Source: Brachypodium distachyon (lineage: Eukaryota; Streptophyta; Magnoliopsida; Poales; Poaceae). Taken from it: a stretch of 64,000 bases of DNA. Under the pieces are notes generated by a model, which worked only from the letters and a program-made list of their open reading frames with translations, had not been told where the DNA came from and searched no databases. A program made the translations under genes and the position numbers. Positions 22,135 through 33,500 of this stretch are shown here, piece by piece (the first letter of the stretch is position 1; each line of letters starts with the position of its first letter). The stretch is from assembly GCF_000005505.3 (NCBI RefSeq), contig NC_016133.3, forward strand, positions 11,656,001 to 11,720,000. The letters are read 5' to 3'.

Positions 22135-23470
22135 TCTCGATTGGTGATTCTGTCTCAGGTATGAAAGCAATTTGGTAAAACTTAAAGTGGTATGTTTGCT
22201 TTATTATCACATATAATGCAGCAAATCGTTTGCTGTTGTGTACTCTTATGAGAAGTTTGATGCTGTCATTACCTGTGCTGACTAGTGCGTGGTTTGCCCA
22301 ATGTTCTTATCTGGATCTGGCTTGTAACCGGTTCCTCGGGAGCTGCAGTGGATTGCGTTATTTCTGTCTGAATTATATTTGGGGTCCATGTTTCTGTGTT
22401 GCTCTGATGGTAAAAATCCTGTCATGGTACTGGCCCTGGTTTCTGTTCTTGTATTACATCACTCGTGGTTTTCATTGGAAGTACGGTCTCGGTGTCAAGG
22501 ATGTTGAAGAATTACAAATCGTTATTTAGTCTCACTGAGGTCTTGAGGGGGAGAATCAACATTCTATACCGGGGGTAACCATCTCCTTAAAATTTCCTTC
22601 AGAAACTTGAACAAGGAAAAAAAGGGTAAAATCTTGAGTTTTCTTTACAAGAGATTTTGTTATTCTTTCTTAATAAGCTATGATTCTCACATAATTTTTC
22701 GCAGGCATTTGGCCTTTGTGTTCCTATTGGTCTGCATGGCTTAGTGCTAATATTTTGCTATTCAACGTCATCCTCGCTTGTACTGTTCTGTGGCACTCCT
22801 GCTCTCAGTTAGACGAGATCCCTGAAACTCTTGATTCATTGGTTAAAGTGGACCTGACCTGCTTTGAAGTTTCCTTTGTTGGGTTCTGGTCTTTGTTGTC
22901 TCTTGAGAACTGTCACTGGGAGGATCCAATAGCTCCGTGTCATCTTCTTTATTTCACGGGTTGCTGCCATGGATCACCTACTTTGTTCAGCCTGTTGGGT
23001 CTGGTACCATGTCCGCTGTTACCTTGAGTACCTGGAAAAGATGCATAGGCTCTCTTACCTTCATTTCTGATGCAATCCAAGTCTTGAGGGTCCTTAAGAA
23101 AGTTCTAGAGTCTCCATTGTGCAGGTTTATCCTCTGTTGCCAAGTTCTTGAAAGGAGGAAACTGTTTTCTTGTCAGTAAAAGTCGCCTGTTTCTCTTGCC
23201 AAGCCGCACAATTTTGTCTCTCATGCACTATTGTTCTAGTTTGGCAGCGAAATATGGGTGATGGGCTCCTGACCTCCTGTTATTGGTCGCAGGATGGTAG
23301 TCCACATTTTTGGAGGGTCTACATTTTCCTTATTTTGACTGCATTTCCTTCTCTTTTAGTGGAGCAAGCTCCCAAGTTTCTTTAAGAAGCCTGATGCATT
23401 TTAACATTTGTGACATTTTGTGTATGATGAAATTGTTACTGTCTTTGGTTTGTACAAATGGATGTGATAT
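22135..23470 (+). other. probable long, spliced 3'UTR of the RZ-1 gene
   Basis: Soon after the stop codon CTCAG|GTATGA forms a good donor (22159), and TTTTTCGCAG|GCATTT a matching acceptor (22704). A further acceptor-like TTCTCTTTTAG occurs near 23359, followed by AT-rich 3'UTR-like sequence to about 23470. No supported protein is encoded. It could instead hold an independent noncoding transcript. Confidence 0.4.
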
Positions 23471-23962
23471 GCTTGATTATCTGTTCTAGTACTTCCCAAA
23501 TGGCTGTAATCGTTGTGAAGCAGCATGATTGTCTCATTTGCCTTTTTTTGCTGCATATGTTCTATTTGACCTACATGAGCAAATAGACTGCTTCCCTCTC
23601 TGCCACCGCAATGAACAACTTGCTCAATCGTCAGTGCTGTAATCTACGCTCAACGTTTCTGTGCAAATATGCTGTCCTTTACCTCATTTCGCTTGTTAAG
23701 AAAGTTGTTGATGACAGGTTCTAAATTGGGATAGACGCAATGTAGTTTCACAATTTCATTAACCCTAGCCAGACTGGCAACAGCCAACCATTGACGGTCT
23801 AACCAAGCATAGCAAAAGTAGAAGCTCTTTTTATCAAGATGATGGAAGTAATCTTGTAAAAGAATTCAGACAAAGCACTGCAGTCCTCCTCTCTAAGGAC
23901 TAAGCTAAGGACCTGAAGTCTTGTAACAGCTGATACACAGCAAGCAATTAGACTCTGAAAAC

Positions 23963-24050
23963 TACTCCATCCACCCCTAATTCTTTTCGTTGTTTTAGTT
24001 CAAATTTGTACTAAAACAATAACAACAAGAATTAAGGGATGGAGTGAATA
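23963..24050. mobile_element. Stowaway-type MITE
   Basis: An 88-bp hairpin with ends CTCCATCCACCCCTAATTCT and AGAATTAAGGGATGGAG, bordered by TA. The arms (GTTTTAGTTCAAATTTG) match those of the element at 45160-45243, so both belong to one subfamily. Confidence 0.85.
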
Positions 24051-24654
24051 CTTGCCATTCTCAGCTGGTTTTGCAGGTTCTTTTAGGCGACATTTTTCTA
24101 AAATGTCAGTGCCATTTCCTCGATTCATTTCTCACAATCTTCACCATTTGGATCAAATGTCATGACACGGATTTGAAGAGTAATTTGCTGACTTGGCAGA
24201 CCCATCACCGTAAACCACTTAACGCATACAACACTCTGTCAGAGCATGCAATTCAAATATTTTCAGAGCTCATGCTTCGAAAGTAGACTCTTCCAGAGTT
24301 CAAGACTGGAAAGTGAACCTTCATATATAGCACAAGAGCACACAGAGATGTTCATCCCAAAATGACCCCGTTGATGCTTTGTCCCGCTTGATCAATTACA
24401 TGCGCAAACGAAATGGTTATGAACACTATTACATAGCATACATACATTTTAAATGGAAAAATAATTATAAACAATGATATTAAACACCATTACATGATGA
24501 AATGAAAAAAAAAAAGATGTCCACTATGATATCTTTTGCATCTTTTTTGCTCTAAATCGTTGATGGCCTCCCCTGTGCACCTTAAAAAAAATGATCACAA
24601 AAAAAATTGGTTGTTTATAGAAAATTGGGTTCGGAAAACAACGTGAGTTCTAAC

Positions 24655-27600
24655 TCATACCTGAACTTGTTGTAAGATGTCCTCAAGTTGTATGATGATC
24701 TCCCCAAAAACGGGCCGTGCGTTGGGATCTTCATCCCAGCATTGTTGAATCAATTTCGATAACCCCGGGTGAACCCTTGGTGGGATCTCCAAGCGGAATC
24801 CCTGTCGCAATTCGCAAAGCCAGCAGAGCGTAAGAGAAAGTGGCGAGTATCTGTGAAGTAAGATGCGCGCTGAGTTCATCTAGGGATAGCCAGCAGCAGA
24901 GATAAATATATACCTGCCTTACTCCCAATGCAGCTTGCAAGGGCGTCATCTTGTCATATGGGACCTTTAGCACAATTAAGACTTCACTGTTACCTTTAAC
25001 CATTACAATAGGGAATTTAAATAACTAGGAAGAAAGCTCGCGATGTATTCGATACCAGGGTATACCTTTAAGGTTACCAATTCCCACAGAACAATAGCAA
25101 AGCTGAACACGTCCGCTTTGTGATCATAAGGCTTATGATTAATAACCTATTAAGATAAACAACACAAATGAGCTTCTCACAAAACAAAAACTAGCTGTTA
25201 TTAGTAAAACTTGTGTGAAAATTATTCCTTTTACTGAACTCGTCTCCTTTTATTAGAGACAAAAAGAGATATCTTATTTGTCACCATGAATCAGGTACAT
25301 GATTCAGCTCACAGAACATGTAATTCAGTTCATCAATTATGAAGGAATTTTAGATGTCCAAATGGCACTGCTGACCCAAAACCTCTTCAGACTGATCCCA
25401 TATAACCATTTTTATGGCACCTGCATGGGGGAGCTGAAGAAGTTCAAAATTTAACTGTTATATTAGAAATAGCGGTTTCGGCACTGCTTCACTGACAAGT
25501 TGCAGAACAATGGTCCCTTATTGTTTTGTAGTACTTTTGTACACCATTAGCCAATCTATAGTTCCTTTAGGTTCTGAAAGGTATCCCTAGAACTCAACCG
25601 CGCCTTTCCCAATTTGTGAATAGTGTCAAGGGCCACATTAACGAACTGGTTGCAAAAATAATCTAGAAAATTATGTTTCACCATGAGCAACTAGAAAGCG
25701 AGGCGAAGTGATGAATGCTACATGCCAAGAACTAGGAAGATTGAAAATAAATAAACATGACATTAAATCTTCCTAAAATGAAAGAGAAGTGATGAATTTT
25801 AAAAGGTAAAAGACAAATAATTTAACCCTACCTCGGGCGCCATCCATCTGTATGTTCCCGTTTCAGCAGTCATTTGGTCCTCCTGACTACCAAGTATAGC
25901 CACATTGAAGCCTTCAATCTTCAGAGCCTATTTCCAGAAGCAGATCTATAAGTTAATAGACAATGACTAGGCAGGTGGCTATTTCCAGAAGCAGATCTAC
26001 AAGTTAACAGGTAATGGCTAGGCAGAAGCAGACATACAACCTTTTTTTTATCTATCAATGCATTGAGATGCATAGCTTTTGCATTTTCTCGAAAAAAAGG
26101 TGAAAGGTCAACTGTTGATTCCCTAAGCAACTAACCTTTTTTTCTGAATGAGATTAGATCTCAATTGTGGTCAAACTTACTAGAACTTATTCAAGCTCTG
26201 CTATTGCCAGTTTGCCAGATCTGAATAGTAAATATTCATTTAATTATTTACTTGAAGAATGATCTTCTAACAAAGCAGAACCATCTGACTAAAAACCAAA
26301 GGGCCATCAATATGCCTTTATATGTTTTCCAGGTTTAATACCACACATCAGAAACACAGAAGAAACTGGCCCCTGGATACTCAACCAATAGCTTATCATT
26401 TTGAATAAGTATGCATACTTGACCGTAGCCTTTGAGCACATTTGCAGTCTTCAAATCTCTATGGATTATGTTATTCCGGTGCAGATATTCCATTCCTTTT
26501 GAGATACTGATAGCAATCCTTAGAATCTCACGGAGGTCTAAAAGATGTTTTTGCTTGTGTAGAAATTCATACAAGTTCCCTTCAGGCATGTATTCTGAAA
26601 GAAACAGAATCAGAGTGGGCTACATTGAAACTGAACAATCCACTCATTAAAAAAAATTTAATTAATAAGTACGAGTCTTCTGATACACAATCATGCGGAG
26701 TGTTCTAAAATGTAGACTAGCGATTGTGACAGACTGACAGTTGACTCTATGATAGTACCTGTTACAATGCAATAATTTGGATGGTTTGTGCATGCCCCAT
26801 AATATTTAATGATGTTTTCGTGATTGACAATCCTGGAGGAAAAATATCATGAATCAATCAGAATAAGACATGTGATTATTTAGCAATGGGTGCAGAAAGC
26901 TTGCCTTAGAATAAGTGCTTCCTGCAATAACTCAACTCCGGAAGGATTATTGAGATCTTCAGTACATTTGAGCATCTTTATAGCAACATCACAACCACTA
27001 AACGTTCCTCTATATCTGTGAATCAGAAAATGAATGAGATCTGCTGGATAATTTGAGTAAAAAGACAGGCATCTGCCATTCACATACAGATAGGAATGGA
27101 TTTTGTTTTGTCAGTTGGCTTCATATCAAATGCCAACATTTCCTTGTCAACAGATGCCAGTACGCCTAGGTTTATAGTGTAGACTAGAGAAGAGCACTAG
27201 CCAGGCTAGCAGTGAATTGACATAATGGGCACTCCAAGTGAATGAACCCTACGGTAATCAATAAATATCAGACACTGTCAAGTGCCACAACAGTTCTTAC
27301 AAGTCAGCAGAAGTTCCAGATGCAATCCTTTCCCCCTTTGTTAACATACTCCAGTCGATTTCAGAATCTCCAACCTGTTGTTGTAGCTCACGTATTTTAT
27401 GAGGTGATCCCTACATATTACGTGGAGACAATTTAACTCAATCTGCTGGGAAATGTTACACATGGCATCCTAACTAAAGATGCAGTTTTGTTTCCACATA
27501 ATACAGCATTTACTGCGAACATGTGAGATAAAACAAGCATACATATGATATGACTGAAATATAATTATTTAGATAATTTAAATGGAAAAGGGAATCATAC

Positions 27601-29244
27601 AAATTTTCGTGTTGTCACATCATTAAACATCCTGATCAACTCATCTGTCTCCTGCATGTACAATTGCAAAATGAGAGACATGTTCGCCAAACTTCTTATA
27701 TATGACAATCATAAGTAGGCCGCATTTTTAGCCAGTGACACTGCAAACCGGCAAGTTTCTTTAATTAATTCTGGAGATAATATAGTCACATTCTACGCAC
27801 AAAAAGAAAATAACATGTGCAGATACTGATGGGGCCTCGCCTACAGAAAATAGTATATGCAGAAAGTCATAAATAGTCCAGCACTACATACACGCATGGT
27901 TAAAATTTACCTCTGTCATCCACCCATCAACAACAAAGATATCCAAACAAAAGCCATCGGTTGTGGAGTAAACATGAGCTTCATGAATATTCAGTCCAAC
28001 GTCAGATAGCAATGTAATTAGCTGTTAACCAATCATTTCTCGTAAGCACCTTGGCATGTCAAATATTAAAGGCACGCTGTATGAAAATGGATACCAAGAC
28101 AGTAAAAAGAAGCATTGGCATTACCCAGCTAAGGAGCTTGGGCCTGTTGACGGAGGAGAAGATGATTTCATGAAGAAAGTTAGGTTCCGAAGTCCTGAAG
28201 AATCGAGAGGCAGTCTTAACTAACACTAATAAACAAAGGCAGAGCAATTTGACAGGATGATTTGTTGGAGAGGAAGGAAAAATTGCAGCACGTATTTCGG
28301 ATTCAAACAAGGAAAAACAGAACTTGGAAGTGAGAACAGCCGGTGTGAAATACAAAATGAAGGAAAGGTACAAAGGACAGTGATGGGTGCGATTTTACTG
28401 ATGCATGCTAAGGACAGTCAAGATATGATTTCAAAGTGAAACTACCTTGACGAGGCAGACGTAGTGCACATGTCGTCGGCATCATGTTTGCTTTCTAAAG
28501 TGAGATCTTCCGATAACTTTTGGCATAGATCAGACTCAGTATCGGTCCCCTCGTAGCCGTAGTCCGTTTGAATTGTAAAGCACTGCTCATCAAGGTAGAA
28601 CAAAAAGAATTGCGATTATCCTTTTTCCACTTTCGGTACCATACCAACCAATCTAAATGTCATCACCCACATATAATGACTTCACACGAGCAAAACACTG
28701 TAACCGGGGTGTGTGTCCAGGTGTATATGTAAGAAAAATCTTTTCACAACAGCTGAAAGATGGCTTCAGTTATCTACTTGTTCAAAATTAACCGAGGATT
28801 TCGACCAAACATGAAACCGAATCGGCTGCACATATGCATTTCTTATGATACTGGGTTGCACCAATTTATAGCAGGCGCAATTGACTCAGATGGATGAATT
28901 TCAAAGCGAGAGAAATTAGAAAATACCTGGAGGAAGCGAGCGCTGAAGACGGGGTAGCCGGTGCTAGCGCACTGGTGGAGGATACTCCGGTGGAGGAGCA
29001 CGTCTTCACCGGCGGCCTTGGACGAGTCCACGAGGTAGCTGAGCGGCAGCCTGTCGAAATGGGTGTCGAGCATCTCCCGGAAAGAGGAAGCATCAGGCGG
29101 AGGACACTCCCCATGCCTGCTGTTGCTGGCCTCCAGCAGCAGCAGGTGCTCGTATATCCTGCGCCGCAGGCCGTCGCCATCGACGCCGGCGGCCCTGGGC
29201 GGCGAAGAGCTCTCCCCCCAATCCTCCGCCAAATAACCCGCCAT
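24655..29244 (-). CDS. ACT-domain Raf-like kinase paralogue A, predicted pseudokinase (DFG lost)
   Basis: Thirteen exons join in frame: 29244-28927, 28582-28446, 28194-28125, 28021-27911, 27651-27601, 27410-27301, 27015-26905, 26832-26759, 26594-26419, 25927-25832, 25146-25066, 24964-24914 and 24801-24655, giving 510 residues. It belongs to the STY8/STY17/STY46 group, cytosolic kinases that phosphorylate chloroplast transit peptides. The order is a conserved N-terminal region (1-106), ACT domain (about 155-212) and kinase (about 245-500). VAIK Lys279, [10 protein letters not shown] (HRD 372-374), MAPE and the [15 protein letters not shown] block are present. However, the metal-binding DFG is GFN (392-394), in [11 protein letters not shown] where the paralogue at 30559-35955 has [11 protein letters not shown]. 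Catalysis is therefore unlikely although the frame is intact. Intron 7 has a GC donor (AAG|GCAAGC). The start ATG at 29244 is the first in frame. Confidence 0.88.
25928..26026 (-). repeat. tandem duplication spanning the exon-10 splice acceptor
   Basis: CTATTTCCAGAAGCAGATCT and the following 30 bases occur twice, at 25928-25978 and 25979-26026. Each copy carries, on the minus strand, a TTTCTGGAAATAG acceptor. Use of the distal one would add a segment with an early stop. The paralogue at 30559-35955 has a degraded version of the same duplication (31851 and 31899), so it predates the gene duplication. Confidence 0.8.
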
Positions 29245-29304
29245 TCGCGGCGAGGGCACCGAGAACGAACCTTGAACAGTTCTTCAGGCCGGGCTGGGTT
29301 GGGG

Positions 29305-29312
29305 TATTTGTA
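29305..29312 (-). promoter_or_regulatory. degenerate TATA element of kinase paralogue A
   Basis: TACAAATA on the minus strand, about 60 bases upstream of the ATG at 29244. It aligns with the good TATAAATT of the paralogue at 36012-36019 within conserved flanking sequence (GGTTGGGG), so the box has a T-to-C change. Confidence 0.4.
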
Positions 29313-30558
29313 GGCTGGCCGGCGAGGGGAGCTCAAGCGAGCTCCGCCCCGCCTAGCTTCCATCGGATGGGATTTACAAGAGTGGAGACGAAGCAGAAGA
29401 AGAAAAGAAGGATTTTTAGTTGTTTCCGGCGCCATAGCCGAGGTGACGAGCTTCCCGAGGCCGCCCGGCAGTTGATTCTTGCCACTTCCGGCCGAGGGTA
29501 TTTTGGTCACAGCTTAAATAAGAAAAAAAAAGGTTCTTCCGCAAACACTACCACCATTTCAACGAGCAAGGAGTGGTTGTCGATGGCTGCACGAATGACT
29601 CAAGACAGCACAAAAACGAGTCCAAAACACAACATTTGAGCAACTGGCTACTCCAGAAACCACAAGCAACACTGCTGCAATTATTTCCATTCAAATAACC
29701 GCACAATTGACGTCCCCGAGCCGCCCAGCCCCACCGCCGGAAAAATATATTTTTTAAAATTTGACCAAGATAATAGAAAAATAAGCTAGCCATTACAATA
29801 TTAAATAAATATACTATGAAAATATATGTCATGATAGATTCAATAAAAATAATTTAGTGTTGTACATGTTGGTAGATTTTCTTAGAAATTCAATCAAACT
29901 TTTTTTTATTCAGAATAAAACTAGAACACCTTATAATAGGAAATACAAAAAATAGGCACACCTTCGTGGGTGGCTCTTAGAAAAAATAACTTGTAACAAT
30001 AAACTGTACAGAATTGTTCGTATGATTTGAACTTTAACTTCAACGACCGTGTGTGTCCATTGATGCAGAGATCAGAGAAATCCACCATTGGGATTCACCG
30101 TATGTGCTAAACATAATGATAATAATGGTGTAGCGCATAGTACATAGTAGAAAAATGATGACATTGATGCTTTCCTTCAGCTTCAGCGTATAATATACCA
30201 TCTACACATACATTATAGATACATCGTTTATTAAATGCGAGAAGGAACTACACGCTGCCAGGCAATTTTACAAACACTATGTTACACACGCACCAAAAAT
30301 CCAAAAAAGGAAAGAGATGTGATACTCTGACCCACGCAACTCCATGCTGTTGGAACTTTGGGGAAAAGCAGCAGCTAATATATGTGAGATAAACCTTTCT
30401 GTATTTTCTCTCTAACCCTATGATTTCTTTTGGATCTTTTTGGCCCTATACCGTCGATGATGACCCCCTTTGGGCGTCTGCAAAATAAAATAAAATGCTT
30501 GAGTAAAGAAGACTGATTGTTCGTAAAAAAATTGCGTCTGGAAACAGCCTGATCAGTT
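29313..30558. other. region between kinase paralogues A and B
   Basis: Upstream sequence of paralogue A up to about 29510 shares patches with the upstream region of paralogue B (for example CACTTCCGGCC), so the duplication included the promoter. The remainder is AT-rich with no gene seen. Confidence 0.5.
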
Positions 30559-33500
30559 CTACGGTTCTACCTCTACCGGAACTTGCTGTAACATGTCCTC
30601 GAGTTGTGTGATGATCTCCCCAAAAGCAGGTCGTATTTCAGGATCTTCATCCCAGCACTGTCGAATCAGTTTCGACAATCCTGGGTGCGTGCCTGATGGG
30701 ATCTGCAAACGGAATCCCTATCGCAAAGCCAGCAGAGCATCGTAAGAGAAAACGACAAGAATGTGAACAAGAATGATAGCTCTTAGTTCGTCTAGGGATA
30801 GCCAGCATCACATAAGTACCTGCCTTACTCCCAATGCGGCTTGCAAGGGCGTCATGTCGTCATATGGGACCTACAGCAGAATTAAGACTCCACTGTTACT
30901 TTTGACCGGCGTAATATGGTAAATTAAATAAGGGTTTAAATAACTCAGAAGATAGCTCGAGATGTCTTTTGTACCAGGGCATACCTTTAATGTTATCAAT
31001 TCCCATAGAACAATAGCGAAGCTGAACACATCGGCTTTGTGATCATAAGGCTTATGGTCAATAATCTATTAAAGTAAACCACATTAATAAGCTTCTCGCA
31101 AAATCAAACTAGCTGTTACTAGTAAACTTGCAGGGAATTATTCCTTTATTGAACTCAGCTCCATGAATCAGGTACGGAATTCAGCTCACAGAACATGTTA
31201 CTCGATTCACAAAGGAATGTTAGATGTCCAAATGGCACAAATCCTCTCAGATTGATCCTATATAACCATTTTACTGTCAAAATGCAAATAATATATTAAT
31301 ACTGGAAGGTTAATCACTTCGTCACTGAGAAGTTGCAGAACAATGCCCCCTTTTTGATTTGTACACCATTGGCCAATCCATATTTTATCTAGGATCTGGC
31401 AGATCTCCTCAGAAATCAATTGTACCTTTCTTTATTTGTGAATAATGTCTAGGGCCAAATTCACTAATTGGTTACACCACATAAAAAATGTTGTTTTCCA
31501 GCACCATAATAAATTAGAAAGCAAGCAAAGGGATGCATGCTACATGCCAGCGAGGATGTGACTCAAGTAGCCCCTGAACTTCCCACGAGAAAAAACTCCA
31601 AAAGAAAGAAAAAAGGTGGCCAGAAAATAAGGCACAGCAGATAACCATGAAGAACTAGGCAGACTAAAGAAAAACAAACATTACATTAAAGCTTCTAAAA
31701 AAATGAAACAGAAAATAATTTGAAAAGGTAAAAGGAAAAATAATTCAACCCTACCTCGGGCGCCATCCATCTGTATGTTCCAGTTTCAGCAGTCATTTGG
31801 CCCTCCTGACTACCAATTCTAGACACACCGAAATCTGCAATCTTCAGAACCTATTTCCAAAAGCAGATCTACAAGTTAATAGGGAATGACTAGGTGAGTA
31901 TTTCCAGAAGCATATCTACAACCATTTATATATCAACACATCGAGACGCAAAGCTTTTGCATTTTCTCGGAAAATGGTGAGATGACTTTTATTGCAAAAT
32001 ATTATCATCACTTTCTCATCCAAGTCTCGTAACAAGGATGAGACTTTGTATACCTAGAGACACACAAGTTATTGTAACATAAGATAATTGAGATTCACAT
32101 GTGAAAAGATAAAAAATAAATAAAGGATAAGTAACTTGCCTAAACAAATAAAGAGATGATCAAAAGGGAAAATTGAAATTGAGTTCCTAAGCAACTAACC
32201 TTTTTCGAATGGAGTTAGATCTCATATTTTCGGGACACTTACAAGAATTTAGTTGACCTTCGCTATTGCTAGTTTGTCAGATGTGAATTGTAAATATTTA
32301 TATCTTAAAGAATTACTCCATCTGACTAAAATGATCGGCCATTGCAATTCCTTTACATGTTTTCCAAGTTTAATACCACACATCAGAAATGCAGAATAAA
32401 TTGGCCCCTGTATTCTCAGAACCAATAGCTTCAACTTTTGAATAAGTATCATACTTGTCCGTAGCCTTTGAGCACGTTTGCAGTCTTCAAATCTCTATGG
32501 ATTATGTTATTCCGGTGCAGATATTCCATTCCTTTTGAGATACTGATAGCGATCCTTAGAATCTCATTGATCTCTAGGAGATCATTTTGCTTGTGTAGAA
32601 ATTCATATAAGTTCCCTTCAGGCATGTATTCTGAAAGAAACAGAACCAACCGAAAAAGAAACATATGAGCTTACTGACAAAGTGGGTACGTTGAAATTCA
32701 ACAGCTCACTCATAAAAGTAATAAATAAATAAATATGAGTCTAAGATACAATCACGCACACTGCTGTTCTACAGAGCAGACTAGGTGGTCGCTTAGGTCT
32801 TGAGTCGCCACGATTTGGCCATGGAAGGTCTTTTAGGCTGCATGGGGGAGCTGGTGGCAAAGTGTTCTAATTGGAATTTGGTTACTTGAATGAAACAAAC
32901 CGAAGCCCTATAATCTCATAACGCAGAATGCCATAAAGAAAGAATACAGGAAATACACTATGATCAATAAATTCAGGATACACAGCCGATTACACAGTGC
33001 AATAACACAATATCTGTTATTCCTGCCCATTGAACTAGCAAGCTGTAAGCATAGGCAGACTTGATAGGAGCAACAAGTCGGAATGTTAAGCATATAAGAG
33101 GCATAGATATTTGATGGCCATGCAATGCATGTGTTTGTGGACATGAGGCTTGTTATTGGAGTAATTGATTCAGATCCATAAAAAAGGCAGTATTTATGGT
33201 ACCTGTTACAATGCAACAGTTTGGATGCCTTGTGGATGCCCCATAAAACTGAAGGATGTTTTCATGATTAACACTCCTGGAGGAAAAATTATAGCGTACT
33301 TCAGAACAAGACATAACTGATTATTCAGTAACTGTTGCATTGCAGAAAGCTAACCTTAGAATAAGTACTTCCTGCAAGAACTCAACTTCTGAGGCGTTAT
33401 TGAGATGTGCAACTCTCAGCATCTTTATAGCAACATCAGAACCCTTATATGTTCCTCTGTATCTGTGAAAGAGAAAATGAATGAGATTTGCTGGATAATT

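Noticed and set aside
21686..22210. His-rich and Thr-rich minus-strand frames opposite RZ-1
   Set aside because: Complement frames of the glycine/aspartate repeat codons of RZ-1.
27241..27436. Open frame inside kinase paralogue A
   Set aside because: It is antisense to exon 6 and flanking intron of the kinase gene.
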